Source: Blattamonas nauphoetae (lineage: Eukaryota; Preaxostyla; Oxymonadida). From it: a stretch of DNA of 64,000 nucleotides. The notes beneath the pieces were generated by a model. It was not told where the DNA came from. It saw nothing but the letters and a program-made list of their open reading frames with translations, and searched no databases. Location: NCBI GenBank assembly GCA_033064195.1, contig JARBJD010000293.1:28852-92851 (forward strand), written 5' to 3'. Of the stretch, positions 51,060 through 60,808 are shown piece after piece (within the stretch, counting starts at the first letter, position 1; every line of letters begins with the position of its first letter). Made by a program: the position numbers and the translations under genes.

Positions 51060-51835
51060 GTGGACTTTTTACTTTTGATGCCACAATTTTCTTCATATTG
51101 TATAATGACAGTTGACAAATATAAAAATAAAAGATATTGATTTGAATGTAAAAAGCCATTAATGTGATGCGTTCAATGTACAATGTGGACTTGTGGACTT
51201 GTGGACCCGTGGACCTGTGGATTTATAAACAAAATAAAAGTCCCGATTTTTCCATTGACACGTTGACACCAATAGCACTAGTGAAGACTCATCAATTCCT
51301 TATGCCAATTGATCTGTCAATATATTCTTTTCCAACAATTGATGTGCATTTGAGCGTGCCTCTGCTCTGTGGACTTTTGGACTTGTTGGTATTTTCGATT
51401 GACAGATTAACAAATGTGTGCAATATTGATACTCCGACATGATCTGACAGCTTACAAAGAAACATATATGATGTGGACTTTTACCTTTTGATACCACAAT
51501 TTTCTTCATAATATATAATGACAGTTGACAAATATAAAAATAAAAGATATATTGTTTTGATTGTAAAAAGCCATTAATGTGACGTATTCAGTGTGCAATG
51601 TGGACATGTGGACTTGTGGACCTGTGGACCTCCTAAAAAATAAATAAAATAAAATACCCGATTTTTCCATTGACACGTTGACACCAATCGCACTAGTGAA
51701 GACTCATCAATTCCTTATGCCAATTGATCTGTCAATATATTCTTTTCCAACAATGTCACTCCATTTCACCATGCCTCTGCTCCGTGGACTTTGGGATATT
51801 GACCCAATGACACCAGTCTGCTTTCAAAAATATAT
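51060..51835 (-). repeat. Two direct repeats of ~413 bp, inverted relative to the left array
   Basis: Copies 51060-51472 and 51473-51835, with a partial third at ~50920-51059. Each holds the reverse complement of the left array unit plus a conserved block from GTGGACTTTT to GTAAAAAGCCATTAATGTGA. The array ends directly at the viral helicase gene, so it may be the terminal repeat or replication region of the element. Confidence 0.8.
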
Positions 51836-51842
51836 CTGATCC

Positions 51843-53615
51843 TTAGATCTCATCGTCAGTGTTTTCTTCGTCAACGTCTGCATGAATTGCTGCTTGTCTC
51901 AAAAGTGCAGCATATTTAGGATCGATAAAGTAACAGAACGTTTGCTTTCCATTAATTCTTTTCTGTTTAACTGTACAATGCTCATGTAAGTCCATCTGAA
52001 ATGTCTTGAGCTTTTTGTAGTATTCAGGCATCAGTTCAGCCGCATATGATCGAGGCATTCCTTTCTCCAATTCGTCAATGTGTTCCAGACAAAAGTCTCC
52101 AATTGCTGATCTAGACACCTCCTGGAGTAGACATCTTGCATCTGTGTTTGGCAATTGTCTTGGATTGAATTTAGAAATGTCCCTTTGTCTGAAGTAGGTC
52201 AACAAATGTGAGTAGAATTCAGGAGAGAATGAGCGAATGAGGTTTAGGAAATAGTTGGCATCATCCTTACGTTTATTGGACACTTTGCACACGCAGTAAC
52301 GTCTATCGTCGACTTCAATCTTTACTGGATATGCATTGTTTGTACAGAAGATTAGGTTGGCTACATTCTCGGCATCACGACGAGCGATTCCTTTCTCGTT
52401 TGCTCTGAAACTTGTATCTGATATTATGGATTTGAGAGCATCAAAATTGGACATTCTTTCCTCACCAGCATTCTTCAGTTCATTGCAGACAATCAGCATC
52501 TTTCCCTCAATCACTGTATTGAATGTACCACATAGTTCCTGAATATCGGTTATATTTGGAGCAGAGTATCCACGCATTAGTTCACAGAGCACATTGGTCC
52601 ACACATTCTTGCCAATTCCTTGCATTCCCTTCAAGATTATGACAGACGCTGTCTTCTGACCTGGATTCTGAATGACAAAAGAAATCCAATTCAAGATGAA
52701 GTTGTACAATTCGTCACTGTTGTCGGAAATTATCTCTTTGGTGAAATCCAAGAATGGTTGAACAAGCTCATTGTTTACTTCATCAACGAATGGGTATTTG
52801 TATCCTTGAAATAGTGAGAACATTTCTGGATTGTCACTGATGAATCGAATGCCATTGACCATAAAACGATTGCGATTGTCCTCGAATAAGCTTTGGCAAT
52901 TGAATACTTTCACTTTCTTTGGATCCTCGTTTGGTATGGTCACTTTTATTGATTTCAACAATCTTAGGACATTGCTTTCTTTCTGAACATTGACGCAGTA
53001 GCAGAGATCAAGCGAACTGTATTCTTTCACAATGCAAAGCAACGATACTTCAATACAGCGAAGAACTTTCAGCAGATCTCTCAGAACTTCCTTTTCTGAA
53101 TTGTATTCTTTATTCGTGGCCTTTTTTCTGATCGTAGAGAAGTCAAATGGAGACAGAAGATCAATTTTGTCTTTGTATGGCTCATCATTGCTTTGTTCAA
53201 GGCATTGGTCCTCCTCGGATTCATCAATGCTGTCAAATACATCTGAGACATCGTAGTCTGTGAGAGGAATAACGAGTTCATTATTGTAGTATTTCTCGTT
53301 GTGGATTCGAATGATTTTGACGAGTACTCCTGGATGCGAAATATTTGATGCGTATCTGATTCTTTGAGCATCCCAATTCATTTTTGTATTCTCTGTTAAT
53401 GTATTGTGAGCATAGACGTCTTGGTACGTTTGGTCCAGCATCTCGTCAGTGAATCCATCAATTTGTCGCAATGAATTGAGTCCAGCAAACAATGGCAACA
53501 GGGAGACTTCATCCTCGAGTGAACGAGAGCCAGAATCATTGTGGATTGTCAGTCCTGTCAATCCTTTTCTGATTACCTCTGCTTGCTTCCAAAGAATACT
53601 GTTGAATTGAATCAC
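51843..53615 (-). CDS. Viral SF3 (D5-type) helicase part of a primase-helicase
   Basis: 590 aa. Walker A Gly330-Met-Gln-Gly-Ile-Gly-Lys-Asn337, a Walker B-like hydrophobic strand ending Cys-Asn-Glu379, and a motif-C-like Phe-Cys-Thr-Asn-Asn (~425) identify a superfamily 3 helicase. The N-terminal half matches the D5_N-like region that precedes SF3 domains in DNA-virus primase-helicases. Ends in TAA. The gene follows the primase frame with two phase changes in the linker (53615-53760), so the two were probably one ~825-codon gene now frameshifted twice. Role: unwinding of the viral genome. AT-rich codon use contrasts with the host genes. Confidence 0.85.
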   Translation of the reverse strand: MIQFNSILWKQAEVIRKGLTGLTIHNDSGSRSLEDEVSLLPLFAGLNSLRQIDGFTDEMLDQTYQDVYAHNTLTENTKMNWDAQRIRYASNISHPGVLVKIIRIHNEKYYNNELVIPLTDYDVSDVFDSIDESEEDQCLEQSNDEPYKDKIDLLSPFDFSTIRKKATNKEYNSEKEVLRDLLKVLRCIEVSLLCIVKEYSSLDLCYCVNVQKESNVLRLLKSIKVTIPNEDPKKVKVFNCQSLFEDNRNRFMVNGIRFISDNPEMFSLFQGYKYPFVDEVNNELVQPFLDFTKEIISDNSDELYNFILNWISFVIQNPGQKTASVIILKGMQGIGKNVWTNVLCELMRGYSAPNITDIQELCGTFNTVIEGKMLIVCNELKNAGEERMSNFDALKSIISDTSFRANEKGIARRDAENVANLIFCTNNAYPVKIEVDDRRYCVCKVSNKRKDDANYFLNLIRSFSPEFYSHLLTYFRQRDISKFNPRQLPNTDARCLLQEVSRSAIGDFCLEHIDELEKGMPRSYAAELMPEYYKKLKTFQMDLHEHCTVKQKRINGKQTFCYFIDPKYAALLRQAAIHADVDEENTDDEI

Positions 53616-53671
53616 TGTCGAATGTAGGAACTTTTGGACCCTCTGTCTTTGGAGGCTTGACTGATGGCTTC

Positions 53672-54322
53672 TTATCTGATGGAATTGGCTTCAATGCAAT
53701 GCATAGATTGGACAGTACATCCGGACAATGATGCCAGTTTGAAGAGCTGATTAAAATCATTCAATGTTGAATATGTATGGATTTTATTCTTGCCTTCGAC
53801 TTTCCTTTGCACTCTTGATTTTGGTTGCACAATCCAGCGCAGATTGGAGTCTACACAAGCGAACAAATCCACATCGTATTGCTCAGTTTTCTTTACCTTC
53901 ACCATTGAATTCTTTTCCAGTTTGTATCCGTCAATATCGCAGTAGATGTGAAGGCCACCAGAACCAGTCACGACTAATCCGACATTTTTAGGTAGTACAT
54001 CAATCACTGATTGTCTGATTTTGGTTTTGGTTTCTTCATTAGCATCCTTATTCAAGACGTCAATGTCCACGACTGCTAGATTGGTCACATGTGCAATATT
54101 TATCGCTGTTCCTGTCTTTCTGTTTCCAGCATTATCGGTTGAAGCACCTTCGCTATATTTCTTGTAGTCATATATTGGTACTTCATGAGCTCTCAAACGA
54201 TCATACAAAGATTGTATTTCGACTGGAGTGCCGTTGAACAATGCTTCGAAATGATCGTCGATCAATCCAGGATTAATGGCACAAATGTCATTGACTTTTT
54301 TGTCTTCAACTTTTGTGTTCAT
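53672..54322 (-). CDS. Viral primase-polymerase (archaeo-eukaryotic primase type) domain
   Basis: 216 aa. Asp86-Ile-Asp88 in a hydrophobic strand, Ser-Gly-Gly-Leu-His125-Ile-Tyr, and Val-Asp152-Leu...Pro-Lys-Ser169 fit the three motifs of the AEP (Prim-Pol) fold: metal-binding DxD, the sxH motif and the third Asp. The frame ends at 53672 out of phase with a linker-like continuation (53536-53760, Pro/Lys-rich), then the helicase. It therefore probably forms the N-terminus of a fused primase-helicase that has suffered frameshifts or consensus errors. A box related to the viral promoter (ATATTTTAT) lies just upstream. Confidence 0.75.
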   Translation of the reverse strand: MNTKVEDKKVNDICAINPGLIDDHFEALFNGTPVEIQSLYDRLRAHEVPIYDYKKYSEGASTDNAGNRKTGTAINIAHVTNLAVVDIDVLNKDANEETKTKIRQSVIDVLPKNVGLVVTGSGGLHIYCDIDGYKLEKNSMVKVKKTEQYDVDLFACVDSNLRWIVQPKSRVQRKVEGKNKIHTYSTLNDFNQLFKLASLSGCTVQSMHCIEANSIR

Positions 54323-54333
54323 TCTTTCTAAGG

Positions 54334-54346
54334 AGATAAAATATTA
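54334..54346 (-). promoter_or_regulatory. T-rich viral promoter-like box, primase gene
   Basis: On the gene strand it reads TAATATTTTATCT, 12 bases before the ATG. A weaker match to the box seen at the capsid-block genes. Confidence 0.4.
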
Positions 54347-55222
54347 GATTTTAAAAAAAGTTAAGCGTTTGTTTTTTCTGACACCCACAATTCACTGATA
54401 TTTCGATCAGAACGCACCAGAATAACGTGCACACTCTCCCCATGCATCTGTGGCATCGGTGGATTGTTCTGGCCATTTTTGATTTTTTCACTTTTTTTCA
54501 CCTCCATATGTGAAAATTACAAAAAACTGATTTTTTCCAAATTAACCTTATTTTTTGAGACCATCCAAAAGTGTACTGGCAAGGTTAATATCGGTCTGGT
54601 GAACTTATTTATGATGTGTTTCGAGTGATCTGAGAAGTATTTCGGGGTTATGGGTGATCTCAAAATTAACGCTGTTTTATTTTTTATCGATTTTTTAATA
54701 TGTATATGAAGAGGAGATCCAGACAAAGTTTGAAAAATACAATTTTGAGCTTCGACCATACAAACCTCTTCCAAGGTCAATCCCGATCTGCTGAGTTCAT
54801 TTCTGATGTTTTCAGAGTGATCTGAGCATTAGTTCGGGAGTTATGGGTGATCCAAAAACAAACGTTAAACTTTTTTCAATTTCTAATTTTTTAATTTGTA
54901 TATGAAGAGGAGTTCCAGAACAAGTTCAAGTATTGAGCCCTCGACGTAATGTTCCAAGATACTCAGGCAAAATGGTGCCCTGGTGACTGATGCGCAGAAC
55001 GATTCGGAGGTTGGATTGGAGACGGATGATCGAAAGATTGTCCCCGGGGTTCATGTTGGCAGCACTTAGATGTGCCCGTAAATCATGCCCACCCAAGACT
55101 TAACCCTTCAAAGACTTCGCCAGCAGCAGTCATTTAGAAGGATCGCGATAGAACGATCCCCAAAGGAGTATCGGGGTGTCTATAGGAAGCTCGTACGAAC
55201 GTGGGAAGGATCTTCTCGACGG

Positions 55223-55242
55223 TTATTTTTGTTTTTTTATTC
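55223..55242 (+). promoter_or_regulatory. T-rich viral promoter-like box, fibre-like gene
   Basis: TTATTTTTGTTTTTTTATTC-type stretch about 20 bases before the ATG at 55263. Confidence 0.5.
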
Positions 55243-55262
55243 TCCAATAAAAGCAAACGAAA

Positions 55263-56108
55263 ATGAATCGACAAAAATACAACTCACATATGATTGATAA
55301 AATGATTGATCACAATCAATCGACGATCAAAGAGAATGCAGCCGCTATTGAGACAATCCAGAATGTTGTGCAACCAGATGGATCAATCACTTGTTCAAGT
55401 CTTACAACACCAGATATTAAAGGATTGATCAATGTAAATGGAGCGAAATGGAATATATCAGAGGGAACTCTTCCAAAGTATCCTGGAACATATCCATCAT
55501 CGACATTTAAGTCTGGCATTTCAATCTCACAATCGATTGCAGAAGCATCAGGAATTCAGTTCAATGGTGATGGCATCATTATGTGGTCACCATGTGATAC
55601 ACCAGCATTGTATTATTACGATGAGGACAATGGTTCAGGAGTGTTTTCAATATCACCAACTGGAAGTTTTTCTCAACTATCAGACAGAAGAGTCAAAAGG
55701 AATATTGTTTCATATCCTAATGTTCTCGAAAAACTGAATAAAGTGGAAATTGTGCAGTATCAGTTCAACACATTCGACTCGAAGATAAACAAAGTGACAA
55801 AACAAATTGAAAATGAGACGGATGAAGAACACTTGAAGAACTGCAAAGAGAAATGTGAATGCTTGAAGAAGGAAAGTGAGAAGAAACACATTGGTGTGAT
55901 TGCACAACAGATCAAAGAAATATTCCCAGAGGTTGTGAATGATTCAAATCCAGATTGTCTTCAAGTTGATTATGCAGAACTCTCTTGCTTCTGTATCAAA
56001 GCCATTCAGGAACTGAGTCATATTGTCGGACAACAACAGACCCTCATATATGAACTTGTACAAAAATATAATTCACTGATCGACACAATGACTAATACTC
56101 CAACATGA
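55263..56108 (+). CDS. Fibre/spike-like protein with S74 intramolecular chaperone domain
   Basis: 281 aa. Residues 140-281 carry the S74 hallmark: Leu-Ser140-Asp141-Arg-Arg-Val-Lys-Arg-Asn at the self-cleavage site, then Leu-x-Lys-Leu-Asn, His-Ile-Gly-Val-Ile-Ala-Gln, Phe-Pro-Glu-Val and a final coiled coil. These domains trimerise fibres or spikes and then cut themselves off between Leu and Ser. The N-terminal part has short beta repeats suited to a shaft. The only rightward gene on this side of the capsid block; T-rich promoter upstream. Probable receptor-binding virion protein. Confidence 0.85.
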   Translation: MNRQKYNSHMIDKMIDHNQSTIKENAAAIETIQNVVQPDGSITCSSLTTPDIKGLINVNGAKWNISEGTLPKYPGTYPSSTFKSGISISQSIAEASGIQFNGDGIIMWSPCDTPALYYYDEDNGSGVFSISPTGSFSQLSDRRVKRNIVSYPNVLEKLNKVEIVQYQFNTFDSKINKVTKQIENETDEEHLKNCKEKCECLKKESEKKHIGVIAQQIKEIFPEVVNDSNPDCLQVDYAELSCFCIKAIQELSHIVGQQQTLIYELVQKYNSLIDTMTNTPT

Positions 56109-56502
56109 GATCAACCAGAAATTCATAATACTCCTTGATTATTTTTCCATTGATTGTCTCTGATGTTTCCATCTCAATTGATTCACCAGAACTGTCTTTG
56201 AACCAGATCTTCACTATTGATGGTCGAGTGCTTAATTCCCACTTCTTTCGCTTCGCAATTTGTTCATTGCAGAAAGCAACATATGAATCATTGAATGCAT
56301 CTGTCTGGATCCAATCGCCATGGATTGTAATGTGTTGTGGAATATCCTTTGAAATCACTACTGTTGAACCAGTAATCTCTTCCTTCACATGTATGAGTTT
56401 GCAGTCAAGGAAGTAGAGGTATTTTTGTTTTCTAGAATTGGTAAAATCATGAGGGAATTGAGCAGTGTGAGAATTCTGAATTGAGAAATAACGTTTCACC
56501 AT
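56092..56502 (-). CDS. Small beta-rich viral protein, unknown
   Basis: 136 aa, stop TAG. No family recognised. Predicted mainly beta with several aromatic residues; might be a minor virion protein given its place next to the capsid-like gene. Its 3-prime end overlaps that of the fibre-like gene by 17 bases. The T-rich box lies just upstream, supporting a real gene. Confidence 0.6.
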   Translation of the reverse strand: MVKRYFSIQNSHTAQFPHDFTNSRKQKYLYFLDCKLIHVKEEITGSTVVISKDIPQHITIHGDWIQTDAFNDSYVAFCNEQIAKRKKWELSTRPSIVKIWFKDSSGESIEMETSETINGKIIKEYYEFLVDLMLEY

Positions 56503-56514
56503 TTGTGATTTCTA

Positions 56515-56528
56515 CAAAAATAAAATAT
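56515..56528 (-). promoter_or_regulatory. T-rich viral promoter-like box, 136-aa gene
   Basis: The gene strand reads ATATTTTATTTTTG, 12 bases before the start. Confidence 0.55.
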
Positions 56529-56542
56529 CACATTTGTTCTAT

Positions 56543-58225
56543 TCAATAACCTCTCTTCACTTCTTCATATGCTTCTTGGAGTCGACGATCAATGACATAT
56601 CGCACTCGTGGTTGTCCATTTTCGATCCAGAACAGCCAGTATGTAGCTTGATGTAGTGCGAGAATTGGTGGAGGAGGACCTTCTGTCGTTGATGTGAAAT
56701 ATGGATCGAGTTCACCTTGTTTGATTGGTGTTCCTCTATAGACAATATTGACTGATTCTGCTGTCGAAATACCTTCTTCACCACCAGCGATTTCACTTCG
56801 ATCTGTTGGAACCATAAATGTGAAACAAGTTGCATCTGTAACTGGTCTTTTTCTCTTGTAGTCAACTCCTCTGTCATGAAATACTCGAGTGGAACAAATT
56901 GAATTCTCAAACTCTTCTGTTGCAGAACAACCAATGAAATCTCCATTCACCATCATCATTTGATAGAACTCTGGTGAGATTGTTGACATTGGGAAATTGG
57001 GAAAGTTTGATCCAAGCATTTCGAATTGACCAACGTATTGAGGATTTCTGAAGACTGTACATTCGTTTGGTCGTTCTGGGAATAAGCACATCAGATTCAT
57101 GAGATTGTTGAGTTTGATACTGATGTTTGACCTCACTCCCATTGCATTCGCTTTTGATTGGAATGACTGTGTGTCAATTCTTTCAGCTTTCAGAACATAT
57201 AAAGTCTTTGTGTAAGTGTTTATCAGAGATTGCTTTGTTGCATCAGTCATTTGATATCCATAGCAAATCGAAGTGACTTTATCCACTGATGAAGAAAGAA
57301 CAGTGGAAGTGTCTGGCGATGTAGCGATGTATTTCACAGTACCTGATGATGCCGGTTGAAAATATTGAATTCGTTGAACTGGATTCCCGATTTGTGTAAA
57401 TTCTTGAGTCAATGTCGAGAAGTCTCCATCGTACATTAATTCTGTTTGGGATTGAGTTGACAGAGTTGATATCGATTTACTTGGATTTTGATCGATACTG
57501 TTTTCAAGTGTTTTCCTTACGATTGTAGAAACTCGAATAGGACAATACACAAGTGAATCTGTTGTCAAATGAAATCTCAATCGGAGATTACCAAAGATGG
57601 AATTCGGATACTGATCAAAAGTACTCAATGGAAGTAAATTTACAAATGGAATGACCAGTGGAATCGTAAATGTGATGTTAGAAGAAGCAGCATCGACTGG
57701 ACAATGATAGTATCCACACACACTTGGATCCATTCTCTGAACATTTTCCCAAAGACTGTAGCAATGCTTCATGTTGTTTTTCTCTTCATGTGACTTGAAA
57801 GTGTGATACAGAAACGATTCGTGGATGTGATTATTCTGAAGTGTATTATCAATGATGTTTCCTTGACTGTCGACGAGTCTCATATCTCGAATTGCATCTG
57901 ATGATGATTTAAATCCGTAGAACATTCCATACATTCCAACATATTGCCCAGATGCACTCGTTGGTTTCGAATAAGGAACAGTAACTGTGAGATCGATACG
58001 CAAATGACTCTTCGCAAACTCAGTCACATCATGTCCGTCATAGCACAATGGAACTTCAATCTCGTCTCCAATTCTGCAAGGCATAGGAGGATTAGTTGGA
58101 TGCACTTCTTGAATAGAATAAACGTGGGGCTCGGAATCCCACTGTTTTGGCATGTATGATTGGACTTCGATTTGCTCAATTAATGTCGATGTTGGCTTTG
58201 ATTGATTTGATCTGATACTTCTCAT
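56543..58225 (-). CDS. Candidate major capsid protein (paralog 1)
   Basis: 560 aa, intact, TGA stop. Long, beta-rich, no signal peptide or membrane span. Two halves each contain strands and long loops, with a proline cluster (Pro-Pro-Pro-Pro) near the C-terminus followed by Tyr-Trp-Leu-Phe-Trp. Size, composition and position among small virion-type genes and the ATPase fit a double-jelly-roll major capsid protein, but no diagnostic motif exists for that fold, so this is inferred from context. The gene at 58272-60154 is a clear paralog. Preceded by the T-rich promoter box. Confidence 0.6.
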   Translation of the reverse strand: MRSIRSNQSKPTSTLIEQIEVQSYMPKQWDSEPHVYSIQEVHPTNPPMPCRIGDEIEVPLCYDGHDVTEFAKSHLRIDLTVTVPYSKPTSASGQYVGMYGMFYGFKSSSDAIRDMRLVDSQGNIIDNTLQNNHIHESFLYHTFKSHEEKNNMKHCYSLWENVQRMDPSVCGYYHCPVDAASSNITFTIPLVIPFVNLLPLSTFDQYPNSIFGNLRLRFHLTTDSLVYCPIRVSTIVRKTLENSIDQNPSKSISTLSTQSQTELMYDGDFSTLTQEFTQIGNPVQRIQYFQPASSGTVKYIATSPDTSTVLSSSVDKVTSICYGYQMTDATKQSLINTYTKTLYVLKAERIDTQSFQSKANAMGVRSNISIKLNNLMNLMCLFPERPNECTVFRNPQYVGQFEMLGSNFPNFPMSTISPEFYQMMMVNGDFIGCSATEEFENSICSTRVFHDRGVDYKRKRPVTDATCFTFMVPTDRSEIAGGEEGISTAESVNIVYRGTPIKQGELDPYFTSTTEGPPPPILALHQATYWLFWIENGQPRVRYVIDRRLQEAYEEVKRGY

Positions 58226-58230
58226 TTATA

Positions 58231-58246
58231 GAAAAATAAAAAATAC
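58231..58246 (-). promoter_or_regulatory. T-rich viral promoter-like box, capsid paralog 1
   Basis: The gene strand reads GTATTTTTTATTTTTC followed by TATAAATG at the start codon. Confidence 0.6.
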
Positions 58247-58271
58247 AATATCATGATTTTCTTTTCCTGTT

Positions 58272-60154
58272 TTAAGATTTCAGTATTCCAAGTTCCTTGT
58301 GTAACGCTTTCAGTGTGTGATTTGGATAGTACTCAACTTTCGGTTCACCATTGCTGTATCGGAATACCCACCAAGTTGTTGCAGTTGTTGCTAAAATGGG
58401 TGCAGGAGGATGTGTAAATTTTGTCATAAAACCATCGCTTTTATCAATTTGCTGACTTGGATTTAGAACATTATAGTACGTGTCAATCACTCCTTGATAA
58501 ATTGGCTGAGATCTCAAAGTGACTGGAACATTCTGACCTCTGGAACTGATCGAATCATTACAGTTTGTTGGGCAACCACTTCTCTGGGTTGAGAAGCATA
58601 AAAGAAAATCAGAATTGTCATGAATTGGTCGTACTCTTGTCATTGTCTCATTGGGATAATTCTGATCACCAGTGAGTTTCTCTTCAACGAGAGAATCTGT
58701 AAGTGATCGCTCCAAATCATCTGGAACAGCTAGATAGGAATCGAGATTGAGAGTTGATAATGCGAACTGATAGAAACGAGCTCCAATAGTTGTTGTCGGT
58801 TGTTCTGGATAGTATTTGTTGAGTAGATTCACTTGGATATTCTTCTGCATTGGATTGTGGAAACATGTGACTTCATTATCGTAGTGACGGAATAGAAGCA
58901 TGATATCCTTGGCATTAACGAGAACCATTTGCTGAGTACAATCAATTCCTGATGGAGTCGGTGTTTTCTGAAATGGATAGAATGAGATCTTTTCAGCTGG
59001 TATTGTTCCGGGACGATTCTGATACATCTTCTTCAGATTCTCTTTCGCAATTTCCTTCATTTTGTATCCAGAACTCATGCAATACACGTCATCAATGCGA
59101 TAATCCATAATGTTGAGAGAAATGTATTGTTCATCAGGGGAAGGTTCCGAGGTAATACCAGTCGGATGTGTATATACACAATCTTGTTTTACTGCCATGA
59201 TCTTAAATGATTGACCGATTTGAACGAAGTTCTTTGTACATGGGGGACGAGATATGGAAGGAAGGTTGGACGATCACGATTACAATAGACAATTGAACTT
59301 CGGATGGGTGGTAACTGTGTTGTGTGGTCACTGATCAATTTCGAGAGTGTATTTTTCAATGTCAGTTCAGGATTCACAGGACAACACACGAATGCATCTT
59401 CATTTATGTGAACACTCAATTTCAGATCTCCGAAGAGACACCGAGGATAGTCAGTCATTCCTGAGAAAATGAGAAGATCTTCAAGGTTGATTGACACACG
59501 AATTGGCACATCAATAGTGTCTTGAAACACTCCTGTTCCGGATGTTGTAGTGAAGTCTGAAAATGGAATATACACACCAGCAACTGATTCGTCATGATTC
59601 CAGGCATTTTGCCAAGGTGTGTGACAATGTTTTCGATTCTCTAATTGACTCTTTGGTTTTATCATGTTGTAGATGTGAGACTCCATTGATACATCATTGT
59701 TTGTTGTGCTGATGATTCTCTGATTGTTGTGAAGAACAGTAAGGTCACGAAAGATTGATGCCGAATGTTTGAGTCCAACGAATATGAATATCCTCTCATT
59801 CATGTACGAGCCAATTTTACCTGCAGTTTGTTTCCAGTTGTTGACTTTCAGAGTTGCTGTCATCGTGAACGTAATGAAGGAATCATCGATTTGACAAATG
59901 TCCTGATTCCCAGTCAGTGGGATGATTATTTCCTGTCCTTTATAGAATCGTGAATTCTCTGATGGTTTCAATTCCTGAATAGAAGTACTGTGAGCTCCAT
60001 CGTTCAGAAGGTAATTGATGTGATGCTCAGACATGAGTTGTTGTTGTATTTGACCAATATCATCTCGAGTGTACTTGATTGATCCAGTTGTATTTCCAGT
60101 CAATGATGATGCTCCTGTTCTTTTGTTTGTCAGATGTGTAATGTGTGAGTTCAT
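58272..60154 (-). pseudogene. Candidate major capsid protein (paralog 2), one frameshift
   Basis: Two overlapping frames (60154-59189, 321 codons, and 59198-58272, 308 codons) together align along the length of the 560-aa paralog. Shared landmarks include a Gly-Gln-Glu-Ile/Gly-Asp-Glu-Ile segment near the N-terminus, Lys-His-Cys-His/Tyr, Phe-Gly-Asp/Asn-Leu-Lys/Arg-Leu, and the C-terminal Pro-Pro-(Ala/Pro)-Pro-Ile-Leu. The phase changes near 59225. It is a recent lesion or a consensus error. Two capsid-like paralogs in one small element are noteworthy: one may form hexons and the other a specialised capsomer. Confidence 0.6.
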
Positions 60155-60160
60155 TTTATC

Positions 60161-60174
60161 AAAAATAAAAAAAC
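60161..60174 (-). promoter_or_regulatory. T-rich viral promoter-like box, capsid paralog 2
   Basis: The gene strand reads GTTTTTTTATTTTT, 6 bases before the start. Confidence 0.6.
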
Positions 60175-60182
60175 AATATTGC

Positions 60183-60485
60183 TTATTTCTTTTTCAGTTT
60201 CTTCTTCTTTGTTTTCGGTTTCAGCTTTTCTTCCAGTTTCAGTATTTCACCTCTGAGCTTGTTCGCAACTGCTGTATTTCCTTCATTGATTGCTTGTTCG
60301 TATTGTGCCATCTTTTCTGCATGGATTTGCTTGTCCGATTTCACGTCTGGAATCATTTCCACACCTGTCTGTGCAACCTTCGAGATCAGTGGTCCAACGA
60401 AGGGGATGAGATTTAGAAATGGAGCTCCAACTCTGAGTATATTTTTGCCAACTGCTGCTAATTTTGATAACCAACCTGGTGCCAT
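60183..60485 (-). CDS. Small MAPG protein A, amphipathic, basic C-terminus
   Basis: 100 aa. Starts Met-Ala-Pro-Gly-Trp-Leu-Ser-Lys-Leu, followed by an amphipathic and then hydrophobic stretch, a Glu/Lys helix and a poly-Lys tail. The same start and layout occur in the gene at 60521-60802. Size and position recall small membrane-active or DNA-binding core proteins of adeno- and Polinton-type virions; inference only. T-rich box upstream. Confidence 0.6.
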   Translation of the reverse strand: MAPGWLSKLAAVGKNILRVGAPFLNLIPFVGPLISKVAQTGVEMIPDVKSDKQIHAEKMAQYEQAINEGNTAVANKLRGEILKLEEKLKPKTKKKKLKKK

Positions 60486-60490
60486 TTATG

Positions 60491-60501
60491 AAGAATAAAA
60501 A
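60491..60501 (-). promoter_or_regulatory. T-rich viral promoter-like box, MAPG protein A
   Basis: The gene strand reads TTTTTATTCTT followed by CATAAATG. Confidence 0.55.
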
Positions 60502-60520
60502 TATTTGATTACAACATTTT

Positions 60521-60802
60521 TTATTGTCTGAATTGTATCATTGGATTTTGTGACATGTTTCCACCACCTCCAAGATATTGATTTACTGCTTGGTTTTCTC
60601 CATTCGATCTTCGAGATTGTTGGTATTCCCCCATCATTCCGCCTAATCCACTGAGGATTCCTCCAGCAGTCTGTCCGAATTTGTTGTTCGTTTGTGAGAG
60701 CAATCCACCACCTACTTGAAGCAATGTTGGAGCTAGTGGTTTGATGAATTGAAAGAATTGCTTGCCAATATTTTTGAGTTTGTTGAAACTTCCTGGTGCC
60801 AT
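60521..60802 (-). CDS. Small MAPG protein B, amphipathic, Gly-rich
   Basis: 93 aa. Starts Met-Ala-Pro-Gly-Ser-Phe-Asn-Lys-Leu, then an amphipathic helix (Ile-Gly-Lys-Gln-Phe-Phe) and Gly/Gln/Asn-rich sequence. Paralog of the adjacent gene by its first ~20 residues. Probably a minor virion protein. The canonical T-rich box lies immediately upstream. Confidence 0.6.
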   Translation of the reverse strand: MAPGSFNKLKNIGKQFFQFIKPLAPTLLQVGGGLLSQTNNKFGQTAGGILSGLGGMMGEYQQSRRSNGENQAVNQYLGGGGNMSQNPMIQFRQ

Positions 60803-60808
60803 TTATGT

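Larger units (their letters stand above)
54323..55262. other. Divergent intergenic region of the virus-like element
   Basis: Lies between the primase (leftward) and the fibre-like gene (rightward). It contains two diverged direct repeats (~54570-54725 and ~54775-54915) that share GTGATCTGAG, GTTATGGGTGATC and TATGTATATGAAGAGGAG-type words, then a block (~54935-55220) clearly richer in GC than the rest of the element. It is the natural place for promoters or a replication origin; the GC block may be inserted DNA. No gene recognised. Confidence 0.5.
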
